Counted from the stretch's first letter, positions 19,794 to 28,719 are shown. The stretch: 40,333 bases of DNA from an uncultured Nitrosomonas sp. (GCA_902826055.1 CADEDJ010000029.1:1-40333); one strand, 5' to 3'. Numbers and translations: made by a program. The notes: generated by a model not told the origin, from the sequence alone.

Positions 19794-19868
19794 CTTGAAA
19801 AAAAACGAATGATCCTTATATCGGTTACTGAAAGTTTGTTTCTTGTAGCTGTAAAAAACGCCCCATCG
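19794..19868 (+). promoter_or_regulatory. Possible sigma32 (heat-shock) promoters for hsp20
   Basis: Two candidates match the CTTGAA-N13 to 17-CCCCAT layout. CTTGAA at 19794-19799 is followed 14 bases later by CCTTAT at 19814. CTTGTA at 19842-19847 is followed 13 bases later by a perfect CCCCAT at 19861. Each has one imperfect half. The next gene downstream is the small heat-shock protein gene, which makes this plausible. Confidence 0.45.
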
Positions 19869-19925
19869 GAAATAAAGCAGTGACAGATTGAATGAGGCGT
19901 TGATGTTGTGTAAATACGCGATGTA

Positions 19926-19958
19926 CTTTTTTTAATCGATAAGGAGAAATATATTATG
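19926..19958 (+). promoter_or_regulatory. Possible fourU-type RNA thermometer at the hsp20 ribosome-binding site
   Basis: In the leader, CTTTTT (19926-19931) can pair with the Shine-Dalgarno AAGGAG (19941-19946) as C-G, U-A, U-G, U-G, U-A, U-A, closing a 9-base loop. Pairing a run of U with the ribosome-binding site is the design of fourU thermometers, known before other small heat-shock genes. The stem is weak, as it should be for melting, but runs of T are common in AT-rich leaders. Confidence 0.35.
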
Positions 19959-20381
19959 GCCATTACACGTTATGAACCCTGGGGCTTGTTGAGCCAACTG
20001 CAAAGAGAATTGGAACGCGGTGCTGCAGAAGGATCTACTGCCACGGCGGAATGGGCGCCTGCCGTTGATATTAAAGAGGAAGCCGATAAATTTGTCATTC
20101 ATGCGGATATTCCTGGGGTCAAACCCGAAGAGATTGATATCAGTATGGAAGATGGTGTATTAACTATCAAGGGCGAGAAAAAAACAGAAGCTAAAACTGA
20201 AAAAGAAGGCTATAAACGTGTGGAACGTACTTATGGGTCTTTTTATAGACGTTTCAGCTTGCCCGATACTGCCAATGCCGATGCAATATCTGCGGCTTCG
20301 AAACATGGTGTGCTTGAAGTTGTGATACCAAAACGTGAGGCTGTGCAACCGAAGAAAATCAATGTGAAAGCGGCGGAATAA
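19956..20381 (+). CDS. Small heat-shock protein, Hsp20 family
   Basis: 141 residues with the alpha-crystallin domain from about residue 30 to 130: APAVDIKEEADKFVIHADIP, then MEDGVLTIKGEK, YGSFYRRFSLP and the signature HGVLEVVIPK. ATP-independent holdase chaperone of the cytoplasm. Strong AAGGAG ribosome-binding site 9 bases before the ATG. Heat-shock-type promoter motifs and a possible RNA thermometer lie upstream, and a clear terminator lies downstream, so it is likely transcribed alone. Confidence 0.96.
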   Translation: MAITRYEPWGLLSQLQRELERGAAEGSTATAEWAPAVDIKEEADKFVIHADIPGVKPEEIDISMEDGVLTIKGEKKTEAKTEKEGYKRVERTYGSFYRRFSLPDTANADAISAASKHGVLEVVIPKREAVQPKKINVKAAE

Positions 20382-20410
20382 TTTTTTCGGTTTTTTGAAA
20401 GAATGCACAA

Positions 20411-20433
20411 ATGGAGCCTGCGGGCTCCATTTT
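20411..20433 (+). terminator. Intrinsic terminator after hsp20
   Basis: Perfect 8-bp stem ATGGAGCC/GGCTCCAT with a TGCG loop, followed by TTT, 30 bp after the hsp20 stop codon. Confidence 0.8.
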
Positions 20434-20542
20434 GCCATGAAAGAAAGATTGTTTTTGCCAAGCTGCTTAAAGCATGACAGAATTGCTCTTCTTGAATTTT
20501 GTTAGTCGTGTTTGCCTGAATTATCCCTGCTGAACTTCACTG

Positions 20543-22468
20543 ATGCCTCTTATTACACTGGAAAATGCTTGCTTGGCCTTTGGTCACTATGCCTTGCTGA
20601 ATCATGCAAATTTGCAACTTGATGCGGGCGAACGTGTGGGTTTGATTGGCAGGAATGGTGGAGGTAAATCCAGTTTGTTGCGCGCATTGTCAGGAGAAAT
20701 CAAGCTGGATGATGGTATTCTTTGGCTTGCTCCCAATTTGAAGTTGGCTTATGTATCACAGGAGCCTGTCTTACATCCCGCCAATACGGTGTATCAAGAA
20801 GTGGCTAACGGTTTGGGCAAAATCAGCCAAATCTTATTGGATTATCATGTTGTTTCTCATGCGTTAAGCGAAACGACAGAAAATACGCAAGAATTGTTGA
20901 TTCAGTTGCAGGATCTGCAAAGTGTTTTGGAAGTGGAGGATGGATGGAGTTTGCAGTCAAAAATAGAGACGGTTATCGACAAACTGAATCTCCCTGCAGA
21001 TATTTTGGTTGAACATCTTTCCGGTGGCTTGAGAAAGCGAGTGGCGCTTGCCCGTGCTTTGGTGATATCACCGGACGTATTATTGTTGGATGAACCCACA
21101 AATCATCTTGATTTTTCTTCCATTGAATGGTTAGAAGGGTTGCTTAAAGATTTTTTAGGGAGTGTCATATTTATTACGCATGATCGTCGCTTTCTTGATA
21201 ATGTGGCGACAAGAATTATTGAACTGGATCGCGGAAATTTACAGACATTTTCCGGAAGATTCTCGGATTATCAGTGCAAGAAAGCCGAGATGCTCGAGGT
21301 TGAAACGATGCATCAGCAAAAATTTGATAAGTTTCTGGCGCAGGAAGAAGTGTGGATACGTAAAGGAATTGAAGCGCGGCGTACGCGCAATGAAGGTAGG
21401 GTGCGAAGATTGGAAGCCTTGCGCCTGGAGCGTGCTGCGAGACGGGAAAAGGTTGGAAAAGCCAATATTAGTGTTGATCAGGGTGAGCGTTCTGGTAAAT
21501 TGGTGGCGGAGTTGCATCACGTTTGCAAGAGTTACGGAAATAAAGTAATTATCCAAGATTTTTCTTGCCGCATCATGCGCGGTGATCGGTTGGGATTACT
21601 GGGACCTAATGGAGCCGGAAAATCGACGCTATTGAAATTAATTTTGGGTGAATTGCAGCCGGATTCCGGAAAAATTCAACAGGGTACTAAGCTCTCCATC
21701 GCATATTTCGATCAGATGCGTGAACAACTCAACGAGGAAATGATTTTAACGGATACCATCAGTCAGGGCTCTGAATTTGTCGAAATTAACGGTAAGCGCA
21801 AACATGTAATCAGTTATCTGGAAGATTTTCTATTTGCACCGCAGCGCGCTCGATCTCCGGTCAAATCCCTTTCAGGAGGGGAACGTAATCGCTTATTGCT
21901 GGCGCGTTTGTTTACTCGTCCTGCGAATGTACTGGTACTTGATGAGCCAACCAATGATCTGGATATTGAAACACTCGAACTATTGGAAACATTGTTGCAG
22001 GAGTACCCTGGTACATTGTTTTTGGTCAGCCATGACCGGGAATTTCTGGATAATGTTGTAACACAGGTAATTGCATTTGAAGGAAACGGGAAACTATGTG
22101 AATATATTGGCGGCTATGAAGATTGGGTGCGTGTGAAACATACTGAAGATAGTATTAAACCGCAAAAAATATTATCGAAGCAGGCGGAAACTTCACCAGC
22201 TACTCTTCCTAAATCATCTATGCTTTCTCGTGCTAAAAAACTCAGTTACCAGGAGATGCGCGAACTAGATGCATTGCCTGATAGAATTGATGCACTGGAG
22301 CAAGAACAAACGGAAATTACTTTGCGTTTAAATGGGCCGACCATTTATCGTGATTATCCGGACGAAGCAAAAGCATTACAAGCTCGTTTTACGGTGATTG
22401 AAAAAGAACTGGGAGTTTGCCTTGCAAGATGGGAAGAATTAGAGTCAAAATCTGCCACAAGAATATAG
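20543..22468 (+). CDS. uup: ABC-F family ATPase, Uup-like
   Basis: 641 residues with two tandem ABC domains and no membrane segments. Domain 1: Walker A GRNGGGKSS, signature LSGGLRKRVALARAL, Walker B LLLDEPTNHLD. Domain 2: GPNGAGKST, LSGGERNRLLLARLF, VLVLDEPTNDLD. The linker between them is the charged, coiled-coil ABC-F arm, and the C-terminal ~80 residues form another predicted coiled coil, as in Uup. ABC-F proteins act on ribosomes; Uup also affects DNA-related phenotypes. No resistance role is implied. ATG start at 20543. Confidence 0.93.
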   Translation: MPLITLENACLAFGHYALLNHANLQLDAGERVGLIGRNGGGKSSLLRALSGEIKLDDGILWLAPNLKLAYVSQEPVLHPANTVYQEVANGLGKISQILLDYHVVSHALSETTENTQELLIQLQDLQSVLEVEDGWSLQSKIETVIDKLNLPADILVEHLSGGLRKRVALARALVISPDVLLLDEPTNHLDFSSIEWLEGLLKDFLGSVIFITHDRRFLDNVATRIIELDRGNLQTFSGRFSDYQCKKAEMLEVETMHQQKFDKFLAQEEVWIRKGIEARRTRNEGRVRRLEALRLERAARREKVGKANISVDQGERSGKLVAELHHVCKSYGNKVIIQDFSCRIMRGDRLGLLGPNGAGKSTLLKLILGELQPDSGKIQQGTKLSIAYFDQMREQLNEEMILTDTISQGSEFVEINGKRKHVISYLEDFLFAPQRARSPVKSLSGGERNRLLLARLFTRPANVLVLDEPTNDLDIETLELLETLLQEYPGTLFLVSHDREFLDNVVTQVIAFEGNGKLCEYIGGYEDWVRVKHTEDSIKPQKILSKQAETSPATLPKSSMLSRAKKLSYQEMRELDALPDRIDALEQEQTEITLRLNGPTIYRDYPDEAKALQARFTVIEKELGVCLARWEELESKSATRI

Positions 22469-22520
22469 TACTTGAGGCAAATTTCCCTATAAACAACATG
22501 GACATGCTTGCACTTATACA

Positions 22521-22549
22521 TTGACCAAATCGGACGCATCGTTTAAAGT
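22521..22549 (+). promoter_or_regulatory. Candidate sigma70 promoter for the cytochrome pair
   Basis: TTGACC at 22521-22526, a 17-base spacer, then TAAAGT at 22544-22549. This lies 27 bases before the first cytochrome ATG, leaving a short leader with a very strong GAGGAGGAGG ribosome-binding site. The -35 box is 5/6 and the -10 box 4/6 to consensus. Confidence 0.4.
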
Positions 22550-22575
22550 TCGATTTTTGAGAGGAGGAGGTTTAC

Positions 22576-22902
22576 ATGAAACAAAAGTTGATTATGAATT
22601 TATTACTTGCCATGAGTATGTTCTTGGCATTAGCAGGAGTAGCGCAAGCGGCCGGAGATGCTGCAGCGGCAAAAGAAAAAACTTCAATGTGCGAAGGTTG
22701 CCACTCAATTCCGGGGTATAAAACAGCTTTTCCTAGCGCTTATCATGTTCCAAAGATTGGCGGACAACATGCAGAGTATATTATTAAAGCACTGGAAGGA
22801 TACAAAAACGGTACACGTAGTCATCCTACCATGACGGGATTGGCTAAGACATTATCCCAACAAGATATAGAAGATTTTGCTGCTTATTATTCTAAAAATT
22901 AA
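22576..22902 (+). CDS. Monohaem class I cytochrome c
   Basis: 108 residues. Sec signal peptide cleaved near AQA-AG (residues ~24-27). Haem-binding CEGCH at residues 39-43 and a likely axial Met86 (HPTMTG). Small periplasmic electron carrier of the c553/c4-half type. A GAGGAGGAGG ribosome-binding site precedes the ATG. It is followed 27 bp later by a paralogous cytochrome, with which it shares the KIGGQ, KAL-YK-GTR and LS-DIE-A-YYS blocks. Partner enzymes are not in the window. Confidence 0.93.
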   Translation: MKQKLIMNLLLAMSMFLALAGVAQAAGDAAAAKEKTSMCEGCHSIPGYKTAFPSAYHVPKIGGQHAEYIIKALEGYKNGTRSHPTMTGLAKTLSQQDIEDFAAYYSKN

Positions 22903-22929
22903 TCAAGTTATTTACGCAAGGAAGGAATT

Positions 22930-23259
22930 ATGAAGAATTATGTAATAGCCGCATTAAGCGGTGCAGCCTTGATACTTTGTGGACAAGTAATGGCTGCTGA
23001 TCTTGAAGCAGGTAAGACTAAAGCAGCCGAAGTTTGTGCATCATGCCACGGTGCGGATGGTAATAGTCCAGCACCTAATTTTCCTAAGATCGGTGGGCAA
23101 TATAGAACTTATTTGGTAAAAGCATTGAAAGATTATAAATCTGGCACTCGCAATGATCCAGTGATGGCTGGAATGGTTGCTAATTTGAGTGCAGCTGATA
23201 TTGAGAACTTAGCTTTTTATTATTCAAGCCAGTCTGGTCCTCTGAATTCAAAAAAATAA
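22930..23259 (+). CDS. Monohaem class I cytochrome c, paralogue of the preceding gene
   Basis: 109 residues. Signal peptide ends near VMA-AD (residue ~22). Haem motif CASCH at residues 36-40 and likely axial Met79 (DPVMAGM). It resembles one half of a di-haem cytochrome c4. The ribosome-binding site GGAAGGA precedes the ATG. Tandem arrangement with the previous gene and one shared terminator suggest a bicistronic unit; the two could act as a pair or form a c4-like dimer, which is inference. Confidence 0.93.
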   Translation: MKNYVIAALSGAALILCGQVMAADLEAGKTKAAEVCASCHGADGNSPAPNFPKIGGQYRTYLVKALKDYKSGTRNDPVMAGMVANLSAADIENLAFYYSSQSGPLNSKK

Positions 23260-23289
23260 AAGTAAATTCATTTTTTTCAAAGATTGAAG

Positions 23290-23325
23290 CGGGATAAACT
23301 CTGAGCAAAACCAAGGTTATCCCGT
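23290..23325 (+). terminator. Intrinsic terminator after the cytochrome pair
   Basis: CGGGATAA pairs with TTATCCCG across a ~18-base loop and is followed by TTTT. The gap is only 72 bp and DUF1841 converges from the other strand. Confidence 0.6.
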
Positions 23326-23331
23326 TTTGCT

Positions 23332-23769
23332 TTAGTTTCTTAGATTTAATTGCCTATCCAAGCAATCAAAATAAATAGAGGCATTCGGAGTAGTTTGATT
23401 GCGTTGAGCGTGCCATAGCATTTCTGCCAGACATTCCATAACTTGGTGCGAAGCATCGTGTTCATTTCCTAAACTCATTCGCAAGTGTGAGAATCGTTTA
23501 CAAATTCCTGTTGGTTGGTCAATCGATAATTGCTCTTTGATTGCGACATGCATGCTCATGTGTAGGAATGGATTGATATCGCCGATTTCGGGTAAATAAT
23601 CTTTATCCCGATAATTATCAGCGTCTTCGAGAATATGGTGATATTCGGGGTGTTGCAATATTACTTCTAATGCGATTGTTTCAATACCCGACAATGTCTC
23701 GTGTTGACGGTATTTGCGCCAAGTATCAAAAAATAATTGCCGTGCTTGTTCTCGGGATGGCTTAAACAT
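23332..23769 (-). CDS. DUF1841 family protein
   Basis: 145 residues. The N-terminus MFKPSREQARQLFFDTWRKY and the central INPFLHMSMHVAIKEQLSID are typical of DUF1841, a small soluble protein found in beta- and gammaproteobacteria. The function is unknown. Several His residues (HMSMH, HAQR) are conserved-looking but no catalytic motif is proven. It follows nth by 3 bp and so is the last gene of the aat-bpt-pyrD-rnfB-nth run. Confidence 0.85.
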   Translation of the reverse strand: MFKPSREQARQLFFDTWRKYRQHETLSGIETIALEVILQHPEYHHILEDADNYRDKDYLPEIGDINPFLHMSMHVAIKEQLSIDQPTGICKRFSHLRMSLGNEHDASHQVMECLAEMLWHAQRNQTTPNASIYFDCLDRQLNLRN

Positions 23770-23772
23770 GTG

Positions 23773-24405
23773 TTAAATAGTTTTATTTTTATATTCGCAT
23801 AGATGATTAATTTTACATTGCGCGCATTCCGGCTTTCTCGCCTTACATACGTACCTTCCATGAAGGATTAACCAATGGTGTGCATCCAAGCGGAATTCTT
23901 TGGGCACTACCTTCACAAGCTTTAACTCGACTTCGAGAACATTCTTGCCCGGTGCAATGCCCGTACGGTTGGCGACTCTAAAAATATGCGTATCTACCGC
24001 AATGGTAGGCTCCCCAAATGCTGTGTTCAATATCACATTTGCTGTTTTTCGTCCAACACCGGGAAGCTGTTGTAATTGCTCTCGTGTGCGAGGAACATCG
24101 CTTTGGTAATGCTGGATTAACAATTGGCAAGTTGCGAGAATATTTTTTGCTTTTGTTTTATAGAGTCCAATACGTTTGATAAATTCTGTCAAGCCCGTTT
24201 CACCTAAAGCAATAATTTTTTCCGGGGTGTTGGCTTGAGGAAACAATTTTTGTGTCGCCAGGTTAACACTTTTATCGGTGGCTTGTGCTGAAAGAATGAC
24301 CGCAATCAATAACTCAAAAGGCGAACGGTATTCCAGTTCTGTAGTGGGGTGGGGATTTACGGATTTTAGACATGCAAAAATTTCATAACGCTTAAGTGCA
24401 TTCAT
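23773..24405 (-). CDS. nth: Endonuclease III (DNA glycosylase/AP lyase)
   Basis: 210 residues. Helix-hairpin-helix LPGVGRKTANVILNTAFG with the catalytic Lys, followed by VDTHIFRVANR with the catalytic Asp. The C-terminal iron-sulphur cluster is C-x6-C-x2-C-x5-C (CKARKPECAQCKINHLC). It removes oxidised pyrimidines in base excision repair. It sits 5 bp after the rnfB-like gene, a pairing common in proteobacteria. ATG at 24405. Confidence 0.97.
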   Translation of the reverse strand: MNALKRYEIFACLKSVNPHPTTELEYRSPFELLIAVILSAQATDKSVNLATQKLFPQANTPEKIIALGETGLTEFIKRIGLYKTKAKNILATCQLLIQHYQSDVPRTREQLQQLPGVGRKTANVILNTAFGEPTIAVDTHIFRVANRTGIAPGKNVLEVELKLVKVVPKEFRLDAHHWLILHGRYVCKARKPECAQCKINHLCEYKNKTI

Positions 24406-24410
24406 ACGGA

Positions 24411-25079
24411 TTACGGTTTTATAGGCGAATCGCTGTCGCTTGCCTGAGCTCGGGTAGCCATTGCGCGTTTTATAGCCGCTTGGACAATTGCTTTTTTGCG
24501 ATCTTCACCTGATGTTTGGATTCTATCGGACGGAATCGTCGCTTTATGCGGGATGGTTTTACTGCTGGCTTGTTTTTCCCGTTCAAGCCGCTGTAATTTG
24601 AATTGATAACGTGAACGCGCATGGTTAGCAGCTTGCTTCCTGGATGCATCGTCTGTTTTTTTATCGCAAGGTACCAGGCTAATGCAATCCATTGGGCAGG
24701 GTGCAATGCACAATTCACACCCCGTGCATTCCGAAGCAATTACTGTGTGCATCTGTTTAGCAGCGCCCGCAATTGCATCAACCGGACAAGCCCGAATGCA
24801 AAAGGTACAACCGATACATAAATGCTCGTCAATTATTGCCACAATTGGGTATCTGGGGATACCGTGGGAAATATTCAGTGGTTTGGGGTGGACGCCCAAT
24901 AAATTCGCCAATTTACGAATACCTTCGGAATCTCCGGGTGGACAAAGATTAATATCAGCTCGCCCTTCAGCAATAGCTTCTGCGTAAGGTCTGCAAGCAG
25001 AAAAGCCGCATTTCTTGCATTGTGTTTGCGGCAAAATGGCATCTATTTTGTCGACTAAAGTTATTAACTGTTGATTCAT
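24411..25079 (-). CDS. rnfB: RnfB-like iron-sulphur electron transport protein
   Basis: 222 residues from ATG 25079, chosen because it falls 5 bp after the pyrD stop; a longer frame to 25115 overlaps pyrD. The 4Fe-4S domain has Cys21, Cys24, Cys29 and Cys46 ([17 protein letters not shown], then NLCPPG). Two ferredoxin-type clusters follow ([14 protein letters not shown] and [14 protein letters not shown]), and then a charged C-terminal tail. The N-terminal membrane anchor of true RnfB is lacking and no other rnf gene is present. This is therefore the solitary, probably soluble betaproteobacterial form beside nth; it may feed electrons to an unknown partner. Confidence 0.85.
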   Translation of the reverse strand: MNQQLITLVDKIDAILPQTQCKKCGFSACRPYAEAIAEGRADINLCPPGDSEGIRKLANLLGVHPKPLNISHGIPRYPIVAIIDEHLCIGCTFCIRACPVDAIAGAAKQMHTVIASECTGCELCIAPCPMDCISLVPCDKKTDDASRKQAANHARSRYQFKLQRLEREKQASSKTIPHKATIPSDRIQTSGEDRKKAIVQAAIKRAMATRAQASDSDSPIKP

Positions 25080-25084
25080 CGCGA

Positions 25085-26116
25085 TCAATTTTTTATTTTG
25101 TTTTGCTCTGCACAAACAGCATGAGCAATTTCTTTAACCAACTCCGGACCCTGATAAATCAAACCGGTGTATAGCTGAATCAAGCTAGCGCCAGCACGCA
25201 GTTTATCCTGTGCATCGTTTGCCGACATAATACCGCCGACACCGATAATAGGAATGCTATCTTGCAGTAGGCAATGCAACTGATGAATAACTTCTGTAGC
25301 GCGTTGCGTTAATGGGGTGCCACTCAGCCCGCCGCTTTCTTGGGCAATCGGCAGATGTTCGATACTGTTACGTGAAATTGTGGTGTTGGTTGCAATTACG
25401 CCATCCATGCGATGTTTAACCAATAGTGAAGCGATTGACTCAATTTGTGGTGACTCAAGATCGGGTGCAATTTTGATGACAATGGGAACATATTTTCCAT
25501 ATTTCTGTGCCAATTGATTTTGTTTGTATTTTAATTGGCTCAGCAAATGATCGAGTGCATCAGCGGTTTGTAATTGCCGTAAATTTTGTGTGTTTGGTGA
25601 TGAAATATTGACAGTGACATAGCTGGCATAACAATATACTTTTTCTAAGCCGATCTGATAATCATCGACTGCTTTATCAAGCGGTGTATCAAAATTTTTG
25701 CCAATATTAATGCCCAGCACGCCTCGATAATCCGAATTCTTGATGTTTTCTATGACCTGATCTACCCCAAGATTATTAAAGCCCAGTCGGTTGATCATGG
25801 CTTTTGCTTCAGGTACGCGAAAAATACGTGGCTTCGGATTGCCGGGTTGAGGCCGTGGTGTTACGGTACCGACCTCAAGAAAACCGAACCCTAATGCTGC
25901 AAGCGCATCCAGGTGTTCGCCATTTTTATCCAGTCCAGCAGCAAGTCCGACAGGGTTGGGAAAACTTAGGCCCATTAAGTTACATGGCTGACAGATGATC
26001 CTGGTTTTTTTTAGTAATCCTATCGTTCTGATTAATTCTATTGCGTTGAATGTAATATGATGAGCAAGCTCAGGATCAATTTTAAAAAGCAGCGGGCGAA
26101 GAAGTCTATAGAGCAT
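25085..26116 (-). CDS. pyrD: Dihydroorotate dehydrogenase (quinone), class 2
   Basis: 343 residues. N-terminal membrane-associating helix ([19 protein letters not shown]), FMN barrel with [14 protein letters not shown], the catalytic Ser in [12 protein letters not shown], and the [20 protein letters not shown] phosphate-binding end. It oxidises dihydroorotate using membrane quinone in pyrimidine synthesis. It lies 51 bp after bpt on the same strand. ATG at 26116. Confidence 0.96.
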   Translation of the reverse strand: MLYRLLRPLLFKIDPELAHHITFNAIELIRTIGLLKKTRIICQPCNLMGLSFPNPVGLAAGLDKNGEHLDALAALGFGFLEVGTVTPRPQPGNPKPRIFRVPEAKAMINRLGFNNLGVDQVIENIKNSDYRGVLGINIGKNFDTPLDKAVDDYQIGLEKVYCYASYVTVNISSPNTQNLRQLQTADALDHLLSQLKYKQNQLAQKYGKYVPIVIKIAPDLESPQIESIASLLVKHRMDGVIATNTTISRNSIEHLPIAQESGGLSGTPLTQRATEVIHQLHCLLQDSIPIIGVGGIMSANDAQDKLRAGASLIQLYTGLIYQGPELVKEIAHAVCAEQNKIKN

Positions 26117-26167
26117 ATGAAATTTTATCTTGAAAGAACACCATTTGCATAAAATTTGGGATCTTTC

Positions 26168-26893
26168 TTAAGGCGCATTGCTTTCCAGTAGTTTCCACTG
26201 ACCATCAATGAGAACTTCCAGCGGCTGAAAATTGGCTTTGTAGTGCATTTTGCGATTTTGTTTGATCCAATAACCGAGATAAAGATAAGTCAAATCATGT
26301 ATTCTGCATTGCTCGATCTGCCACAAGATGTTATAGGTGCCAAAACTTGCATGCACGGCATTCGCATCATAAAAAGTATAAACCGACGAAAATCCGTCAG
26401 GCAGCACATCAATGATACTGACCATGCGCAATTCCTTTTCTTCATGAAATTCAACTAATTTGGAATTTACATGGCTCTGCAGTAAAAAATTCTGATATTG
26501 CTCCAAACAATCATTGTCCATACCACCACCTGCATGGCGCTGATTTTGGTATCGCTGATAAAGTTCGTAATGCTCCGGCTTATAGTGCAGCATGTGCTGC
26601 GTAGCGATGAGATGCTGGTGTTGTTTCCAGACGCGGCGTTGTATTCGGTTTGGCGTAAACGTTTTTACATTGACGCGTACTGATAGGCAGGCTTGGCAAT
26701 GCACGCAATTAGGACGGTATGTGTAATGACCGCTGCGACGGAAACCGGCTTGTATAAGTTTGCCATAGGTTTTTGCGTCAATTGGATAATCCGGTGTAAC
26801 TACCTCCGAGCACGCGAGCTTACCGGGTAAATAACTGCAAACATAAGGATTGGTATTGTGAAATTTAAGCATAGGTATTTGCTCATTACTCAA
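26168..26893 (-). CDS. bpt: Aspartate/glutamate leucyltransferase (Bpt, N-end rule)
   Basis: 241 residues. The Cys-rich N-terminus ([17 protein letters not shown], then [16 protein letters not shown]) and the C-terminal [20 protein letters not shown] match the arginyltransferase-like Bpt family. This family transfers Leu to N-terminal Asp or Glu to mark proteins for ClpS/ClpAP. It overlaps the end of aat by 8 bp, so both N-end-rule transferases form one unit. ATG at 26893. Confidence 0.94.
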   Translation of the reverse strand: MSNEQIPMLKFHNTNPYVCSYLPGKLACSEVVTPDYPIDAKTYGKLIQAGFRRSGHYTYRPNCVHCQACLSVRVNVKTFTPNRIQRRVWKQHQHLIATQHMLHYKPEHYELYQRYQNQRHAGGGMDNDCLEQYQNFLLQSHVNSKLVEFHEEKELRMVSIIDVLPDGFSSVYTFYDANAVHASFGTYNILWQIEQCRIHDLTYLYLGYWIKQNRKMHYKANFQPLEVLIDGQWKLLESNAP

Positions 26894-27584
26894 TTAATGC
26901 ACGATCAAAACTCCATTGATCGCCGGGTTCAATTGCGACTATCAACGTAGTTAATATTTGACTAAATTTTTCTCTTGAAATTTCCCGTGCGCCCAATGAT
27001 GCCAGATGGCTGGTTTTAACCTGACAGTCGATTAAACCGAATCCTTGTCGCTGTAAATATTTAACTAAAAACACCAGTGCGATTTTTGATGCATCCGGTA
27101 CCCGTGAAAACATGGATTCACCAAAAAAAATTTTTCCTAACGATACGCCATAAAGTCCTCCGGCCAGTTTACCATCGATCCAGGTTTCGACTGAATGAGC
27201 CAATCCCCTCTCATACAAAGCGCTATATGCAGCGATCATTTCCGGATGTATCCAGGTTCCGGCTTGTCCCTTACGTGGTAATGCACAGGCATGCATTACC
27301 TGAACAAAATTGTAGTCTGCACGAATTTGGTAGTGTTTTTTTTGAAGCGCTTTATGTAATGAACGGGAAATCTTTAATTCATCGGGAAATAACACCATCC
27401 GTGGGTCTGGGCTCCACCAAAGAATCGGATCACCTTCGTTAAACCAAGGAAAAATACCTTTACTGTAAGCCTCAAGCAGTCGTTGCGGTGAAAGATCCCC
27501 GCCAGCAGCCAAGAGTCCATTGGGTTCTTTGAGTGCATTTTTCAAGGGCGGGAACGAATAATAAGATTTATCGCTGAGCGTCAT
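26886..27584 (-). CDS. aat: Leucyl/phenylalanyl-tRNA-protein transferase
   Basis: 232 residues. [30 protein letters not shown], then [25 protein letters not shown] and [20 protein letters not shown], are the family blocks. It adds Leu or Phe to proteins with N-terminal Lys or Arg. It overlaps bpt and is the first gene of the minus-strand operon running to DUF1841. Upstream is a 134-bp divergent region with two 12-bp direct repeats. Confidence 0.97.
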   Translation of the reverse strand: MTLSDKSYYSFPPLKNALKEPNGLLAAGGDLSPQRLLEAYSKGIFPWFNEGDPILWWSPDPRMVLFPDELKISRSLHKALQKKHYQIRADYNFVQVMHACALPRKGQAGTWIHPEMIAAYSALYERGLAHSVETWIDGKLAGGLYGVSLGKIFFGESMFSRVPDASKIALVFLVKYLQRQGFGLIDCQVKTSHLASLGAREISREKFSQILTTLIVAIEPGDQWSFDRALIE

Positions 27585-27596
27585 AAAGTTTTAATA

Positions 27597-27629
27597 ATTG
27601 ATACAGATTGCTGAAAGATTGATACAGAT
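27597..27629. repeat. Two 12-bp direct repeats, 21 bp apart, in the aat/outer-membrane-protein divergent region
   Basis: ATTGATACAGAT occurs at 27597-27608 and again exactly at 27618-27629. The 21-bp period is two helical turns, so two protein molecules would sit on the same DNA face. This is a pattern of operator half-sites. No regulator is assigned. Confidence 0.45.
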
Positions 27630-27718
27630 CAAGGTTGATGTAAGAAAATTTTTTTATGCTACTGCGGTTGATTTTAACAGAGCATAAAAAAAGCGATCTA
27701 ACTAAAGAGAGGATTTAT

Positions 27719-28633
27719 ATGAAATATATAGTACAAAAAGAAAAGTTAACTGCTCAATTGGCTATTGGTTTATTTTCACTGTCTTGCATGATTGTTGGAC
27801 CGCAAGCGTCTGCGGCTGATTCGTCGGCTCAGCGTATCAAACAACTGGAGAGTACGCTGCAACAAATACAAAGTGAATTGAATAGGATTAAAGCTGAGTC
27901 TGCCCGTACACAAGACATTCAAAATGAACTGAATCGGGTGAAAGCGGAATCTGCGCGGACTACGCAGAAAGTTGAACAAATTCAAGAAGTCAGATCTTCG
28001 AAACAAGAGGCTGGTTTTGATGATATCAGCGATAAAAGGACCATGTTGTTTTTCCGTGGCGGTTATGCGCGAAGTGATGAAACCCGTAATGGAGTATCGA
28101 TCGAAAGTCGTGTTGCACCTGTCGGAGCACAGGAGCGTGCAGACCGGGATGCCTGGTATGTGGGTGCCGGATTTGATTTTCAATTGACCAAAAATACGTG
28201 GGGCCTTATACCTAAAACCGAAATCGATGCGGAATTGATGTTTGAATACAAGCAGTATGGGCATGGTGTTCCGGGTAGTGCTCTGGCTAACGAACCAACC
28301 CAATTGGCAGGTGGTGCATTAAATCCGCGCGGGGTAACAGTCAGTCAATTTACATTAAGTGCAGCGCCTAAAATCAAATTTAACCATTTTGCGGAATATA
28401 AACTGAGACCTTGGATTATTCCTGCTGGTCTTGCAATACATGTAATTAGCCCACCATCTGAATCCATTACCGTGCTGGATCCTGGCATTATGTTTGCGGG
28501 CGGCCTGGAATATAACATTTGGAAGGATTTCTTCATCGGTGCGGACGCCCGTTATCAATTGATTGCAGGTTCTCTGGATGGTGCAAAATTTGGTGGCCTA
28601 ACGGTGGGTGGTTATATGGGTATAGGTTTCTAG
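27719..28633 (+). CDS. Outer-membrane beta-barrel protein with N-terminal coiled coil
   Basis: 304 residues from ATG 27719, preceded by AGAGGA; an in-frame start at 27656 is less likely. The signal peptide ends near QASA-AD. Residues ~39-85 form a coiled coil with two tandem 17-residue repeats (IQSELNRIKAESARTQD, then IQNELNRVKAESARTTQ). The rest has alternating beta-strand sequence and ends in a Phe (GGYMGIGF), the usual outer-membrane barrel C-terminus. It resembles small OmpA-like barrels without naming a family. Own strong terminator, so monocistronic. Confidence 0.75.
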   Translation: MKYIVQKEKLTAQLAIGLFSLSCMIVGPQASAADSSAQRIKQLESTLQQIQSELNRIKAESARTQDIQNELNRVKAESARTTQKVEQIQEVRSSKQEAGFDDISDKRTMLFFRGGYARSDETRNGVSIESRVAPVGAQERADRDAWYVGAGFDFQLTKNTWGLIPKTEIDAELMFEYKQYGHGVPGSALANEPTQLAGGALNPRGVTVSQFTLSAAPKIKFNHFAEYKLRPWIIPAGLAIHVISPPSESITVLDPGIMFAGGLEYNIWKDFFIGADARYQLIAGSLDGAKFGGLTVGGYMGIGF

Positions 28634-28719
28634 GGTATTAGCTGTAAAGTTGTTCAATTTAATTTTTTAGAAAATTTTCTATCGTTCGTAGCCAGAAGAT
28701 AGTGCGTACGAAGCCTTTG

